37,707 bases of DNA from the NCBI GenBank assembly GCA_030446555.1, contig JAUJNA010000003.1, forward strand, positions 139,122-176,828, read 5' to 3'. This DNA comes from Chloroflexota bacterium. GTDB taxonomy: Bacteria; Chloroflexota; Limnocylindria; Limnocylindrales; CSP1-4. A model generated the notes under the pieces. The model was given only the letters and a program-made list of their open reading frames with translations, made no database searches and had not been told where the DNA came from. The position numbers were made by a program, and so were the translations under genes. Positions 7,962-16,738 of the stretch are shown in pieces. Within the stretch, counting starts at the first letter, position 1, and each line of letters opens with the position of its first letter.

Positions 7962-10900
7962 ATGTCTCGACCGTTCTTTTCTGTGCTCTTCTCCGGCCTG
8001 CTGGCGGTCGCCGTGGTCGCGGCACCGGCGGCCGTCGTGGCCGCGCCCCCCACGGCGTCGGTCCACGGACCAGCCTCCGCCGAACCGGGCCGCACGGTCG
8101 CGCTCACCGTACGTCTCCCCGGTGACGTCGCGGCCATCGACGGTCGTGTCCTCATGGCGCCCGGCGCAGCGGAGCTGCTCGGGGTGGCCCCCGTCGGCGG
8201 CGGTACCGCGTTCCGGCCGGTGGAGGGGCGCGGGGGCTCGGCCTTCGGTGCCTACGGCCTGCGCGCCGTGGGCGGCCAGACCATCGTGCGGCTCGTCCTC
8301 GTGCCGCTTCGGGCGGGCGAGCTCCAGGTGCGTGTCGCCATCGATGCCGCCGCCGATCGCCTGGGACGCCGCCTCGCGGTGACGGGCGGCGACCGACTCA
8401 CGATGCTGCGCATCGGGGGCGGCTCGCGCGTCCTGCGCGCGCCACTCCCCACGGGCCGGACGGTGCCCAGCCGCGCGGCCGGGCCGGCACGCGAGCTCTT
8501 CCGCGGCGGTCGTATCGACCGGCGTGACCTGGACGGCGTCCGTGCTGGCTGGGAGGCGGCTCGGGAGAGGGGCAGCATCTGCGGAGGCGACGCGCTCGAG
8601 GACGTCAACCAGGACGGCTGCGTCGACATCACGGACGTGCAATCGATGCTGGCCTCGAGCGGTGACCGGACGAGCAGCGGCGGGACGAGCAGCGCCGGGA
8701 CGAGCAGCGACGGCCCTGCCGCCACCTCGGCCGGGCGCATCTTCACGGTCGTGAGCGCCGCCGACACGCCCGACGCCGCGCCCGGCAACGGCGTGTGTGC
8801 CGACGCCGATGGCGCCTGCACGTTGCGCGCCGCGATCACCGAGGCCGATTACCTCATCGGCGAGGACCACATCGCCTTCTCGCTTCCGGGTCCGGCTCCT
8901 GCGGTGATCCAGCTGACTGGCCGGCTGCCCATCATCAGTGCGCGGAGCGGCGGCGTGGTCATCGACGGCTACACCCAACCGGGCAGCCGGACGAACGACG
9001 CATCGGTGGGATCCAACGCCATCCCTGGCGTAGAGCTTCGCGGCAACGGCAAACGCGCCAAGGAGGTGGCCATACGCATCACGAGCCCGTACAACACCGT
9101 CCGAGGGGTCATCATCAGCAACGTCTGGCGCGGGATGTTCCTCGACGGGGGCGACGCGCACCACAACACCGTGGTGGGCAACTGGATCGGCTTCACTCGC
9201 GATCAGCAGGCATCCGGTGGCCAGTACGGGATCGTCCTCAACACGGGTGCCAACCAGAACGTCATCGGCACGGCCGCGCTCACCGACCGCAATGTCATCG
9301 GCAACCACGGCGCCGGCGTCGATGAGTACGGACCCGGCACCGACGGCAACATCGTCCAGGGCAACCTGTTCTGCATCCGGCCGAGTGGGTTCACGGAGGC
9401 CACCTGCTCGAGCGGCATCGACCACAACTTCGGACCGAAGAACGGGCTCATCGGAGGCGTGGGCAACGAGCGCAACGTCTTCGGGCCGACCTATCTCCAG
9501 GGGATCGAGCTGTCCCATGGCTACGACCCTTCCAAGCCGTACCTGACCGATACCTCGACCACCTACCAGATCAACGACAACCGGGTCATCGGCAACTGGG
9601 TGGGCTTCCGCGCCGATGGCAGCTTCGACCCGGCGTTCCGCTCGGGCCTGAACGATCCGGGCGCGGGGGACAACGGGCAGGGCATCAACGTCTACGACGG
9701 CTCCAACGACAACATCGTCGAGCGCAACCATGTCGGCTCGCGGTTCGACGGGATCCCGGTCATGTCGCCCAACGCGCTGCGCAACATCGTGCGCGACAAC
9801 ATCATCGGTGAGTCGCCACTGGGCGAACCGGCTCCGCTGACTGGGTGGGGTGTCAAGCTACGCATCGGGACCAAGTCGGACGTCGTCGTGGGCAACACCA
9901 TCCGCAACGCGGCGGCCGGGGGCGTGGGGCTCGTCCAGGACAACGTCTACAACATCCGCATCACGCGCAACATCGTGACCGACACCGCCGGGCCGGCCAT
10001 CGACCTCTATGGTGTGGCCGGTCCCGACCCCAACGACGCTGACGACGCGGATAGCGGCGCCAATACGCTGCTGAACTCGCCGGTCCTCGCGTCGGCCACG
10101 ACGGGACTCGTCACTGGCACGGCCGTGGGCAGCGCCCGGGTGGAGCTGTTCCGTGCGTCTCGTGCCGCAGGGGCCTACGGGCTGCCCATCGAGTTCCTGG
10201 GTGCGACCACCGCCGCGAGCGACGGCACCTGGAGCCTGCCGGTCGCCCTGGCCGTGGGTGATCGCGTGACCGCCCTGCAGATCCGCCCCGATGCCAACAC
10301 GTCGGAGCTGGCAGCGAACGTGGAGGTCACGGCACCTCCCGGACCGGGCGACCTGCTGGCCGCTGACGACTTCGAGCGTAGCGTCTCGAGCGGATGGGGC
10401 ACCGCGACGAGCGGCGGGACGTGGACCCATCGCGGCTCGGTCGCCGCCTTCTCGGTCGCCAACGGGCCCGGGCGGAGCTCCCTGGCCGCCGGTGCCAGTC
10501 GGGAGTCCCGCCTCGCGGTCGGGGCGGCGGACGTGGCCATCACGGGCAACGTGGCCTTCGATCGGCTGCCCAGCAGCGGCAATGCCTTCGCCTACGTGGT
10601 CGCCCGGGCCAACGGCAACGACGCCTACCGCGCAGCGATCCGCGTAGCGTCCAGCGGTGCCGTCTACGTCCGGCTCAAGATGGCCGTCGGGAACGTCGAG
10701 TCGAACATCGCGTCGGAGGTCGCCGTGACGGACCTGACCGCAGCGCCCGGCGCACCCCTCGGGTTCCGGCTGGAAGTGGTGGGCACGCAGCTGCGCTTCC
10801 GTGTCTGGTCCACGACCGGCGCAGAGCCGTCGTCCTGGCTGACGACGGCGACCGACTCGACGGCCAGCCTGCAGGGCCCCGGCTCGGCCGGCCTGCGCGG

Positions 10901-10973
10901 ATATGTCGGTCAGTCGGTCCCGAACGGGCCGGTCACCGTTTCGCTCGACGGCTTCGAGGTCAGACGCGCCTGA
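7962..10973 (+). CDS. Large secreted cohesin-like/dockerin/beta-helix protein
   Basis: A 1003-residue exported protein. Residues 1-28 are a signal peptide (SVLFSGLLAVAVVAAPAAVVAA). Residues 30-150 look like a cohesin/IgG-like beta domain. Residues 181-240 contain a dockerin type I-like unit, with the loop DVNQDGCVDITDVQSML, followed by a Ser/Gly/Thr linker. At about res. 260 a CSLREA-type motif (CADADGACTLRAAITEA) starts a right-handed parallel beta-helix (res. 320-690) rich in NxIxGN repeats. The C-terminal 200 residues (DDFERSVSSGWGTA...) resemble a concanavalin/LamG-like lectin module common in Chloroflexota exoproteins. It probably acts on or binds surface polysaccharide, but no catalytic residues can be assigned. 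The ATG at 7962 is set by the signal peptide. The 199 bp upstream shows nothing clear. Confidence 0.85.
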   Translation: MSRPFFSVLFSGLLAVAVVAAPAAVVAAPPTASVHGPASAEPGRTVALTVRLPGDVAAIDGRVLMAPGAAELLGVAPVGGGTAFRPVEGRGGSAFGAYGLRAVGGQTIVRLVLVPLRAGELQVRVAIDAAADRLGRRLAVTGGDRLTMLRIGGGSRVLRAPLPTGRTVPSRAAGPARELFRGGRIDRRDLDGVRAGWEAARERGSICGGDALEDVNQDGCVDITDVQSMLASSGDRTSSGGTSSAGTSSDGPAATSAGRIFTVVSAADTPDAAPGNGVCADADGACTLRAAITEADYLIGEDHIAFSLPGPAPAVIQLTGRLPIISARSGGVVIDGYTQPGSRTNDASVGSNAIPGVELRGNGKRAKEVAIRITSPYNTVRGVIISNVWRGMFLDGGDAHHNTVVGNWIGFTRDQQASGGQYGIVLNTGANQNVIGTAALTDRNVIGNHGAGVDEYGPGTDGNIVQGNLFCIRPSGFTEATCSSGIDHNFGPKNGLIGGVGNERNVFGPTYLQGIELSHGYDPSKPYLTDTSTTYQINDNRVIGNWVGFRADGSFDPAFRSGLNDPGAGDNGQGINVYDGSNDNIVERNHVGSRFDGIPVMSPNALRNIVRDNIIGESPLGEPAPLTGWGVKLRIGTKSDVVVGNTIRNAAAGGVGLVQDNVYNIRITRNIVTDTAGPAIDLYGVAGPDPNDADDADSGANTLLNSPVLASATTGLVTGTAVGSARVELFRASRAAGAYGLPIEFLGATTAASDGTWSLPVALAVGDRVTALQIRPDANTSELAANVEVTAPPGPGDLLAADDFERSVSSGWGTATSGGTWTHRGSVAAFSVANGPGRSSLAAGASRESRLAVGAADVAITGNVAFDRLPSSGNAFAYVVARANGNDAYRAAIRVASSGAVYVRLKMAVGNVESNIASEVAVTDLTAAPGAPLGFRLEVVGTQLRFRVWSTTGAEPSSWLTTATDSTASLQGPGSAGLRGYVGQSVPNGPVTVSLDGFEVRRA

Positions 10974-11026
10974 GCGTCTAGCTCCGCGACGGTCGCTGCC
11001 GGTTCCCCCGTGGTGACTCGCAGCCG

Positions 11027-11032
11027 TACCAT
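11027..11032 (+). promoter_or_regulatory. -10 element (TACCAT) for leaderless LuxR-type gene
   Basis: TACCAT is followed by CGCGCC and then the GTG start. This is the same six-base spacing as before glgC and bioY. No Shine-Dalgarno is present. Confidence 0.5.
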
Positions 11033-11038
11033 CGCGCC

Positions 11039-14000
11039 GTGGCACGAGCGGCTCGCAGCCCGGTCATCGTCGGTCGCGACGACTGCCTGGGTCAGCTCGA
11101 GGGGATGCTCGCGGAGGCGGCCGCCGGGCGTCCCAGCGTCGTCATCGTGGAGGGCGAGGCGGGCATCGGCAAGTCGCGCCTGCTGGCGGAGCTGGGGCGC
11201 CAAGCCTCTGAGCGCAGCCACTGGGTGCTCGTCGGCGGCTGCCTGGACATGGCCGGGGGCGGCGTCCCGTTCCTGCCGCTCGCGGAGGCGCTCCGTGGCC
11301 TGAGCCGCTCGACGCCACCCGAGCGTCTGGAGGCCCACCTCGGCCCGGCACGATTCGAGCTCGCCGCGCTCCTGCCCGAACTGTGGCCGGCCGAAGCGTC
11401 GCCGCGATCGGATCCGATACCTGCCGCGGCCACCACCGGCGCCGGTCCAGCGGCCCGCATGTTCGGGGTCGTGCTCTCGCTGATGGGTCGGCTGGGAGCC
11501 GAGGCGCCGGTGCTCGCCGTCTTCGAGGACGTGCACTGGATCGACCGCGCATCCCGTGACCTGGTCACCTTCCTGTGCCGCAACCTGACGCACGAACGGG
11601 TCCTGCTGGTGCTCAGCGTGCGGACCGACGACCTCACGCCGGCCGACCCGACCGCGGCCTGGCTCGCCGAGCTCGAGCGCCAGCCGCGGGTCCACCGGAT
11701 CGGCCTGGACCGACTGGATCGAGCGGGCGTGGCGCACCAGATCGAGGCCATCCTGGGATCGCGGCCGAGCCCCGGCCTGGTGGAGCGCATCGCGTCCCGC
11801 TCCGATGGCAACCCCTTCTTCGTGGAGGAGCTGCTCGCGGCGGAGAACGCCGGGGGGGCAGCGCCGCGAACACTCGAGGCGATCCTCGCTGCCCGGCTGG
11901 CTGGTCTGTCACCCAGCTCCGCGGAGGCCGTGGCGGCCCTGGCGGTTGCCGGGCGACCGGCAGAGGAGACCCTCCTCCGGACGGTGCTCGATCGTCCCGA
12001 GACGGAGGTGCGGGCAGCGCTTCGGGAAGCCATCGACCGGCAGGTCCTGGAGCTGGACCGATCGCGTGGCGCGTATCGGTTCCGGCACGCGTTGCTGGCG
12101 GATGTGGCCCGGACTGGCCTGCTGCCCGGAGAACGCCGCTCGCTCCACGAGCGGTACGCGGAGACGCTCGCCTCACGACCCGAGCTGGCCGACGCCAGTC
12201 CCGCCGGCGCGGCCGCGGAGCTGGCGCACCACTGGGACGCGGCCGACCGGGTCGACGAGGCCTATCGCGCTTCGCTCGACGCAGCAGCGGCGACCGAGTC
12301 GGTCGCCGCTCATGCGCAGGCGTTGCGCCACTACGAGCGTGCGCTGGAGCTGTTCGACCGGGCTTCGCCGGGTGTGGCGACGGACCGTCTCGGACTCCTG
12401 CGCCGCGCGGCCGACGCCGCCGACCTGGCCTCCGAGATTCCGCGCGCGATGGAGCTGGTGGCGGCCGCCCTGGCCATGGTGGATGAAGCGGCAGACCCGA
12501 CGCTGTGTGGCCTGCTGCACGGCCGGCTGGGCTATCTGACCTGGGCCAGCGGCGACGGGCCGGGTGGGTTGCACCACCACCTGGAAGCCGCGCGGCTCGT
12601 CCCCGCCGATCCCCCGTCCGTGGAGCGTGCCCGAGTGCTGGGCGGCCTGGGCGGGGCGCTGATGGGCGTGGGTCGGTATGCCGAGTCGCGTGAGATCTGC
12701 GAGTCGGCGGTCGCCTGTGCCGTCGCGACGGGGGCACGCTCGGAGGAGGCCCGGGCGCGGAACATGCTGGGCTCCGACCTGGTCGCCCTGGGAGACGTGG
12801 CGGAAGGCCTGGAACAGCTCGAGCGGTCCCGACGGATCGCCGCAGAGGCAGGCCCGCCCGAGATGCTCATCGTGACCCACCACAACTACGCCTTGAACCT
12901 GGCGCAGGCGGGTCGCCTGGAGGACGCGCTCGCGGAGGCCGACGCGGGCCGCGAACAGGCTCGCAGGGCGGGTCTCGAACGCCGCTACGGACCCGACCTG
13001 GCCGCCCTGGCGACGGACGTGCTGATCAGACTGGGGCGCTGGGATGATGCGGCCGCCGTGGCCACCGAAGGCCTCGACCTGGATCCCGCGGGGCTGGGCA
13101 CGGTCTACCTGTCGGCGGTTCGGGGACGGCTTCACGCACTCCGAGGCGAGTGGGAGGAGGCGACGGAGCGATTCGAGATCGCGGACCGGCTCGCCGCGGG
13201 CGACGTGGATCCCCATCTCGCTGCCTTCGTCGCTCGGGGACGCGCCGAGCTGCTCCTGGGCGCTGGGGATCCCGGCGGGGCACTGACCGCCGTGCAGAAG
13301 GGGCTGAGCGGGCTGGGCAGCACGCCCGATGCCTACGCTGCCGTACCACTGCTCATGTTGGGCCTCCAGGCGGCGGCCGACCTCGGCGAGCTCTGCCGTG
13401 CCTCGCGCGACGCGGACGGCCTGGCGAGGGCGACCGACGCCGGTGGGGCGCTGAGCGCGTCGGTCCTGGACCTGGACGCACGACGAGCCGATCCCGTGTT
13501 GGGGCCACTCATCGACCTGGCGCTCGCCGAGGGCGAGCGGCTGGAGGGTCGTGCCGAGCCGGCCCGCTGGATGGCGGCGGCAGAGCGTCTGGACGAGCTC
13601 CCCGACCCATATCTCGCTGCCTATGCCCGCTTCCGCGGCGCCGAGGCGGAGCTTCGCTCCCGTGGCGTCCGTGGCGGCCGCGCGGAGCACCTGGCGGCGG
13701 CGCACGCGGCTGCCACTCGGGTCGGGGCAGGCCCGCTGCGGCGCAGCATCGAGGAGCTGGCGCTGCGAGCACGGGTCGCTCTGGCCCCGATGCCCGCGGA
13801 GCCTGCACCCGATGGGGGATCGGCGGAGTCGGGGGCTCCGGTGCCCGCGACACCAGGCGTGGCCGGCCTCTCAGCTCGCGAGGTCGAGGTGCTGCGTCTG
13901 GTCGCTCTGGGTCAGAGCAACGGTGAGATCGCCGAGCGCTTGTTCATCACCCGCAAGACGGCCGCCGTGCACGTGACCCACATCCTGGACAAGCTTGGCG

Positions 14001-14083
14001 TGGCCAACCGCGTGGAGGCGGCCATGGTGGCGGCACGCCTCGGGCTGGCCGCGCCGGCAGACGGGGAGGACCGCGGGTCCTGA
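11039..14083 (+). CDS. MalT/LAL-type LuxR family regulator with AAA ATPase
   Basis: A 1014-residue transcription regulator of the large-ATP-binding LuxR group. The N-terminal AAA_16 ATPase has Walker A GEAGIGKS (res. 39-46) and Walker B LAVFEDVHWID (about res. 160-171). The middle (about res. 380-900) is alpha-helical with TPR-like pairs, e.g. ARNMLGSDLVALGDVAEGLEQLERS, and should sense a ligand or partner. The C-terminus (res. 940-1003) is a GerE/LuxR helix-turn-helix: LSAREVEVLRLVALGQSNGEIAERL. These proteins bind DNA as ATP-driven oligomers after inducer binding. The target is unknown, and the neighbouring genes do not form an obvious regulon. The GTG start fits the -10 spacing. Confidence 0.92.
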   Translation: MARAARSPVIVGRDDCLGQLEGMLAEAAAGRPSVVIVEGEAGIGKSRLLAELGRQASERSHWVLVGGCLDMAGGGVPFLPLAEALRGLSRSTPPERLEAHLGPARFELAALLPELWPAEASPRSDPIPAAATTGAGPAARMFGVVLSLMGRLGAEAPVLAVFEDVHWIDRASRDLVTFLCRNLTHERVLLVLSVRTDDLTPADPTAAWLAELERQPRVHRIGLDRLDRAGVAHQIEAILGSRPSPGLVERIASRSDGNPFFVEELLAAENAGGAAPRTLEAILAARLAGLSPSSAEAVAALAVAGRPAEETLLRTVLDRPETEVRAALREAIDRQVLELDRSRGAYRFRHALLADVARTGLLPGERRSLHERYAETLASRPELADASPAGAAAELAHHWDAADRVDEAYRASLDAAAATESVAAHAQALRHYERALELFDRASPGVATDRLGLLRRAADAADLASEIPRAMELVAAALAMVDEAADPTLCGLLHGRLGYLTWASGDGPGGLHHHLEAARLVPADPPSVERARVLGGLGGALMGVGRYAESREICESAVACAVATGARSEEARARNMLGSDLVALGDVAEGLEQLERSRRIAAEAGPPEMLIVTHHNYALNLAQAGRLEDALAEADAGREQARRAGLERRYGPDLAALATDVLIRLGRWDDAAAVATEGLDLDPAGLGTVYLSAVRGRLHALRGEWEEATERFEIADRLAAGDVDPHLAAFVARGRAELLLGAGDPGGALTAVQKGLSGLGSTPDAYAAVPLLMLGLQAAADLGELCRASRDADGLARATDAGGALSASVLDLDARRADPVLGPLIDLALAEGERLEGRAEPARWMAAAERLDELPDPYLAAYARFRGAEAELRSRGVRGGRAEHLAAAHAAATRVGAGPLRRSIEELALRARVALAPMPAEPAPDGGSAESGAPVPATPGVAGLSAREVEVLRLVALGQSNGEIAERLFITRKTAAVHVTHILDKLGVANRVEAAMVAARLGLAAPADGEDRGS

Positions 14084-14090
14084 GACGGCC

Positions 14091-14107
14091 GCCGGCCGCT
14101 AGCCGGC
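14091..14107. terminator. Palindromic hairpin between convergent genes
   Basis: GCCGGC-CGCTA-GCCGGC lies in the 35-bp gap between the LuxR gene (+) and the ACT-like gene (-). Its position suggests a two-way terminator, though no T tract is present. Confidence 0.4.
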
Positions 14108-14118
14108 CCTCCGGTCGG

Positions 14119-14601
14119 TCACCTGGCGGTCTTCGTCCCGTCCTCCTGGTCGCCCTCTCTCGAGGTGCGGATGGTCGTGAACTGGACCGGCACCTTCCCT
14201 TCGCGCGGCGTGGCCACGAACATCTCGTGGATGAACCGCCCGGAGTCTTCCAGCTCGCGGAGGCATTCGGCCAGGCCTCCGGGGCGATCCTCCACCTGGC
14301 AGAGGTGCGTCTTCACGACGCGCACGTTGCGGTACCCCTGATCGCGCAGGAAGTCCGCGCATTCGCCCGTCAGCTTGTGGTCCTCGTCATCGAGCGAGAA
14401 GACGAACTCGCCCGGTCCCTCGATGCCGTTGCCGCCCACCGACCGGAGGTCGTAGCCCTTGCCGGCCAGCGTGTCGAGCAGCTTGAGCAGCGAGCCCCGC
14501 CGCACCTCCATCGGGTCCGTCTGGATGGGCTCGGAGGGCATCGCCCCCGGCGTGTCCTGCGTAGGCTGCTCGGCCAGTCGGAGTCTGATCTGCTGATGCA
14601 T
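14119..14601 (-). CDS. Conserved protein with ACT-like fold pattern
   Basis: A 160-residue soluble protein. The stretch FVFSLDDEDHKLTGECADFLRDQGYRNVRVVKTHLCQVEDRPGGLAECLRELEDSGRFIHEMFV has the beta-alpha-beta-beta-alpha-beta spacing of an ACT domain, including a DRPGGLAE turn where ACT domains bind amino acids. No enzyme domain is attached, so it may be a stand-alone ligand sensor; this is inference. The ATG at 14601 is supported by AGGGAGG seven bases upstream. A TAGCAT about 60 bp upstream could be the -10. Similar proteins occur in Chloroflexota without known function. Confidence 0.65.
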   Translation of the reverse strand: MHQQIRLRLAEQPTQDTPGAMPSEPIQTDPMEVRRGSLLKLLDTLAGKGYDLRSVGGNGIEGPGEFVFSLDDEDHKLTGECADFLRDQGYRNVRVVKTHLCQVEDRPGGLAECLRELEDSGRFIHEMFVATPREGKVPVQFTTIRTSREGDQEDGTKTAR

Positions 14602-14764
14602 CGCTCGGCCTCCCTGGAAGGGCGCGCGTCCCGATAGCGGCCTCTCTGCCGCGGCCGACGCCATGCTACGCCGAGCCGCATGCGAGAAAGCGGCCGGACG
14701 GTTGCCAGACCGTCCGACCGCTTGATGATGCTCGCTGTTGGTCGGACCCGTCCGGGTCCACCGG

Positions 14765-14968
14765 TCAGGCCCCCGCGTCGGCGGGTCGAGGCTCGACCGC
14801 GGCGGTCCCGCCCGACAGACGGGCGCGGGCCCGGGCGGCCAGCGAGGTGAGGTCGGTGCGGACCTTGCGGCCCGTGCCTGCCTTGCGAACGAGGCGCTCT
14901 CGCTCGGCCTGCTGCACCTGCTCGTCGATGTGCATCTTGGCGAGCTCGTACTGGATGTTCGGGTGCAT
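14765..14968 (-). CDS. Small conserved hypothetical (67 aa)
   Basis: The protein begins MHPNIQYELAKMHIDEQVQQ and continues as a charged, helical, Arg-rich chain with an Ala/Gly-rich tail. No signal peptide or membrane helix is present. Short proteins with a MHP-(x)-ELA-(x)-I-(x)-Q-A pattern are common in Chloroflexota genomes, usually unannotated. AAGGGGAA about eight bases upstream of the ATG supports the start. Function unknown. Confidence 0.6.
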   Translation of the reverse strand: MHPNIQYELAKMHIDEQVQQAERERLVRKAGTGRKVRTDLTSLAARARARLSGGTAAVEPRPADAGA

Positions 14969-15190
14969 CTCTTGGTTCCCCTTCTTCGCTCGGGCGACTG
15001 TCTGTCGCTGATGGATGAACTGTGGCGTCGCGCGGCGGGCGAGCCATCGGGCGCAAGCCTTATCTCGAGGACCTCGCCTACCTCAAAGAAGGGGAGCGGC
15101 GCTGAACGGGGGTCGGCTGCCTTACGGTCCAGTGACCGTCGCGCCGCGCTGACGGGTTGCCGGGCCGCTACGTCGCCGGCGTGGACCGGC

Positions 15191-15891
15191 ATGCGATCGT
15201 GGCGGCTGTCCGCACAGCGGCGCGCGGCCTTCGGTCTGCTGGTCCTCGCAGCCATCGTGGTCCAGATGACAACGAGCATCGGCCAACGTTCTGGTTCGAC
15301 CCGACCCGCTTCTTCGCCTTCGGCGTCGATGTCGCCAGAGCAACGCGTTCGGCGCGTCGCCTCTTCCTGGTACTCGCCGCGCGATGGCGATCGCCGCGAT
15401 CCGACTCACTGGACCTGCTGCGCGGAGCCTCGGTCGTCTACCTGACGCGTCACCTTCATCGTGCCGATGATGCCGGGCAGGTCCTGTCGGGCGCCGATCT
15501 CCAGGTCGCCATCCCCTGGGTGGACTTCGTGCTGCACAAGATCGGCCCCAGACGTGGTGCTGGTCGACTGGCTGGTCGACCTGCGCGGCGCAAAGCAGCA
15601 CGGCGACGCTTCGGCGCGCGGCTTGGTGGCTGGCCGTATCCCTCGGCGTTGGCCCACGCGATGACCGGTCGCCGACGTGGCGGCGCTCGGGCGCGATGTC
15701 CGATGGTCTGGGTCACCGTCACGCTGGTGCGCGGTGCGAGCGACGGCCTGGTATCCGTACCCGTTCCTGGATGACCGGCGAACGGCGGGTACGGCAGCGT
15801 GGCTTTCTACTTCGTGGCCATCCTGATCGGCGTGGTCACCATCGCTGCTGCCGTGATGGTCGTGGGAACCGGATACGGCGACGATCGCCGT
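15191..15891 (+). pseudogene. Pr6Pr-family membrane protein, several frameshifts
   Basis: Pieces of one membrane protein appear in all three plus frames in the right order. They are an ATG-initiated first helix (AFGLLVLAAIVVQM), TFWFDPTRFFAF, QSNAFGA, LFLVLAAR, LRGASVVYLT, ADLQVAIPWVDFVLHKI, PDVVLVDWLVD, VWVTVTLVRGA, WYPYPFLD and NGGYGSVAFYFVAILIGVVTIAAAVMVVG. TIQSN-like, LLH-(x)-P, LVRG and WYPYPF(L)D are marks of the Pr6Pr/FAR-17a-like membrane family (six helices, function unknown). At least five single-base indels are needed, so the gene cannot make a full protein as written. A CDS caller would only report the 15157-15774 ORF, which is a mixed frame. Confidence 0.8.
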
Positions 15892-15975
15892 GACCGCTTG
15901 AAGGCGATGCGACCAGATCCGTGCGGAACGGCGGCCTTGCCGAAGCACGCGCACCTTGCCTCAGTCGGAGCTCAG

Positions 15976-16052
15976 TGGGGTGGCCTACGGGGCTTGAACC
16001 CGTAACCTTCGGAGCCACAATCCGATGCTCTGCCGATTGAGCTAAGGCCACC
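15976..16052 (-). tRNA. tRNA-His (anticodon GTG)
   Basis: On the minus strand, acceptor arm GTGGCCT pairs with AGGCCAC. The anticodon stem is TCGGA/TCCGA with loop TTGTGGC, giving anticodon GTG. The T-arm is ACGGG-TTCAAGC-CCCGT. The gene encodes the extra G at -1 opposite discriminator C73 and an encoded CCA, both expected for bacterial tRNA-His. Confidence 0.95.
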
Positions 16053-16127
16053 ACGATCCGGGCTGGATCCGGCCGCAATGCTAACCGAGGCAGCAGGACG
16101 CGGCCCGGCCCGCTGATCCGGCTACGA

Positions 16128-16643
16128 CTAGCTCGGTTCGGTCTGACCCCGCCCGGCACAGTCGGCGCAGCGACCGGAGATGGTGAGGTGCCCGACATCA
16201 GCGATGAAGCCGAAGCGGCGCCGCACGGGCCGGACGACGGCTGCAGCCTCCTCAGCATCGAGCTCCCACGTCCCGCCGCAGTGGAAACACTGGAGATGGG
16301 CATGCTCGGCGGTGGGGAGCACGTGGAACTCTTCCCGCCCTGCAGCCGAATGGCTGTGGCTGACGTAGCCCAGCTCCTCGAGGACGTCGAGCGTCCGGTA
16401 GACCGTCGATGGGGTCGTGTCCGGGTCGCGCGCCCGGCAGCGCTCGACGAGATCACTGCCCGTCACGTGACCCTGGGTGGCCTCGAGGACCTCCAGGATC
16501 AGCCGGCGCTGCGGGGTCCAGCGAAGACCGCGCGACCGGATCCGGTCCCGGATCTGCGTCCACATCGCCTCGTCGGGTCCGGCTGGGGGGGTAGCGGTCG
16601 TCGGCTGGGGCAGCGGGGGAGGGGGCGATCCGGGACGGGACAT
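16128..16643 (-). CDS. Fur family metal-dependent repressor, probably zinc-responsive (Zur-like)
   Basis: A 171-residue Fur-family protein. After a Pro-rich N-terminal extension comes the winged helix (RSRGLRWTPQRRLILEVLEATQGHVTGSDLVERC, with TTPSTVYRTLDVLEELGYV as recognition region). The C-terminal dimer domain has HAHLQCFHCGG and the second pair CADC, i.e. the structural Cys4 zinc site. The divergent znuACB operon 96 bp away strongly suggests it senses zinc and represses uptake, although Fur, Zur and PerR cannot be separated by sequence alone. The ATG at 16643 lies seven bases after a TATACT -10, so it is probably leaderless. The family usually has about 140-160 residues; the extra length is the N-terminal tail. 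Confidence 0.9.
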   Translation of the reverse strand: MSRPGSPPPPLPQPTTATPPAGPDEAMWTQIRDRIRSRGLRWTPQRRLILEVLEATQGHVTGSDLVERCRARDPDTTPSTVYRTLDVLEELGYVSHSHSAAGREEFHVLPTAEHAHLQCFHCGGTWELDAEEAAAVVRPVRRRFGFIADVGHLTISGRCADCAGRGQTEPS

Positions 16644-16650
16644 GGCGCGT

Positions 16651-16656
16651 AGTATA
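16651..16656 (-). promoter_or_regulatory. -10 element (TATACT) for leaderless Fur/Zur gene
   Basis: Read on the minus strand, TATACT is followed by ACGCGCC and ATG. The transcript would start at or beside the start codon. Confidence 0.6.
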
Positions 16657-16701
16657 GTCACCACGAGCTGCGACAAGAGTCTGTTACAAGCGGTGGCGAT
16701 A

Positions 16702-16716
16702 GTCGCGCCTCGCGAC
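16702..16716. promoter_or_regulatory. Candidate operator palindrome in the zur-znu divergent region
   Basis: GTCGCG-CCT-CGCGAC is a perfect 6-3-6 palindrome, 23 bp before the znuA start. It overlaps a second small repeat GCGA-TAG-TCGC just upstream. It does not match the classical Zur box, so assignment to the Fur-family repressor rests on position only. Confidence 0.35.
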
Positions 16717-16738
16717 CTTCGTCGAAAGGAGCCTCTTC

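Noticed and set aside
7944-9731. 595-aa minus-strand ORF
   Set aside because: Antisense to the beta-helix protein gene; no domain or ribosome site.
15157-15774. 205-aa plus-strand ORF as an intact gene
   Set aside because: Only parts of it are in the true frame of the Pr6Pr-like protein; other parts are in different frames.
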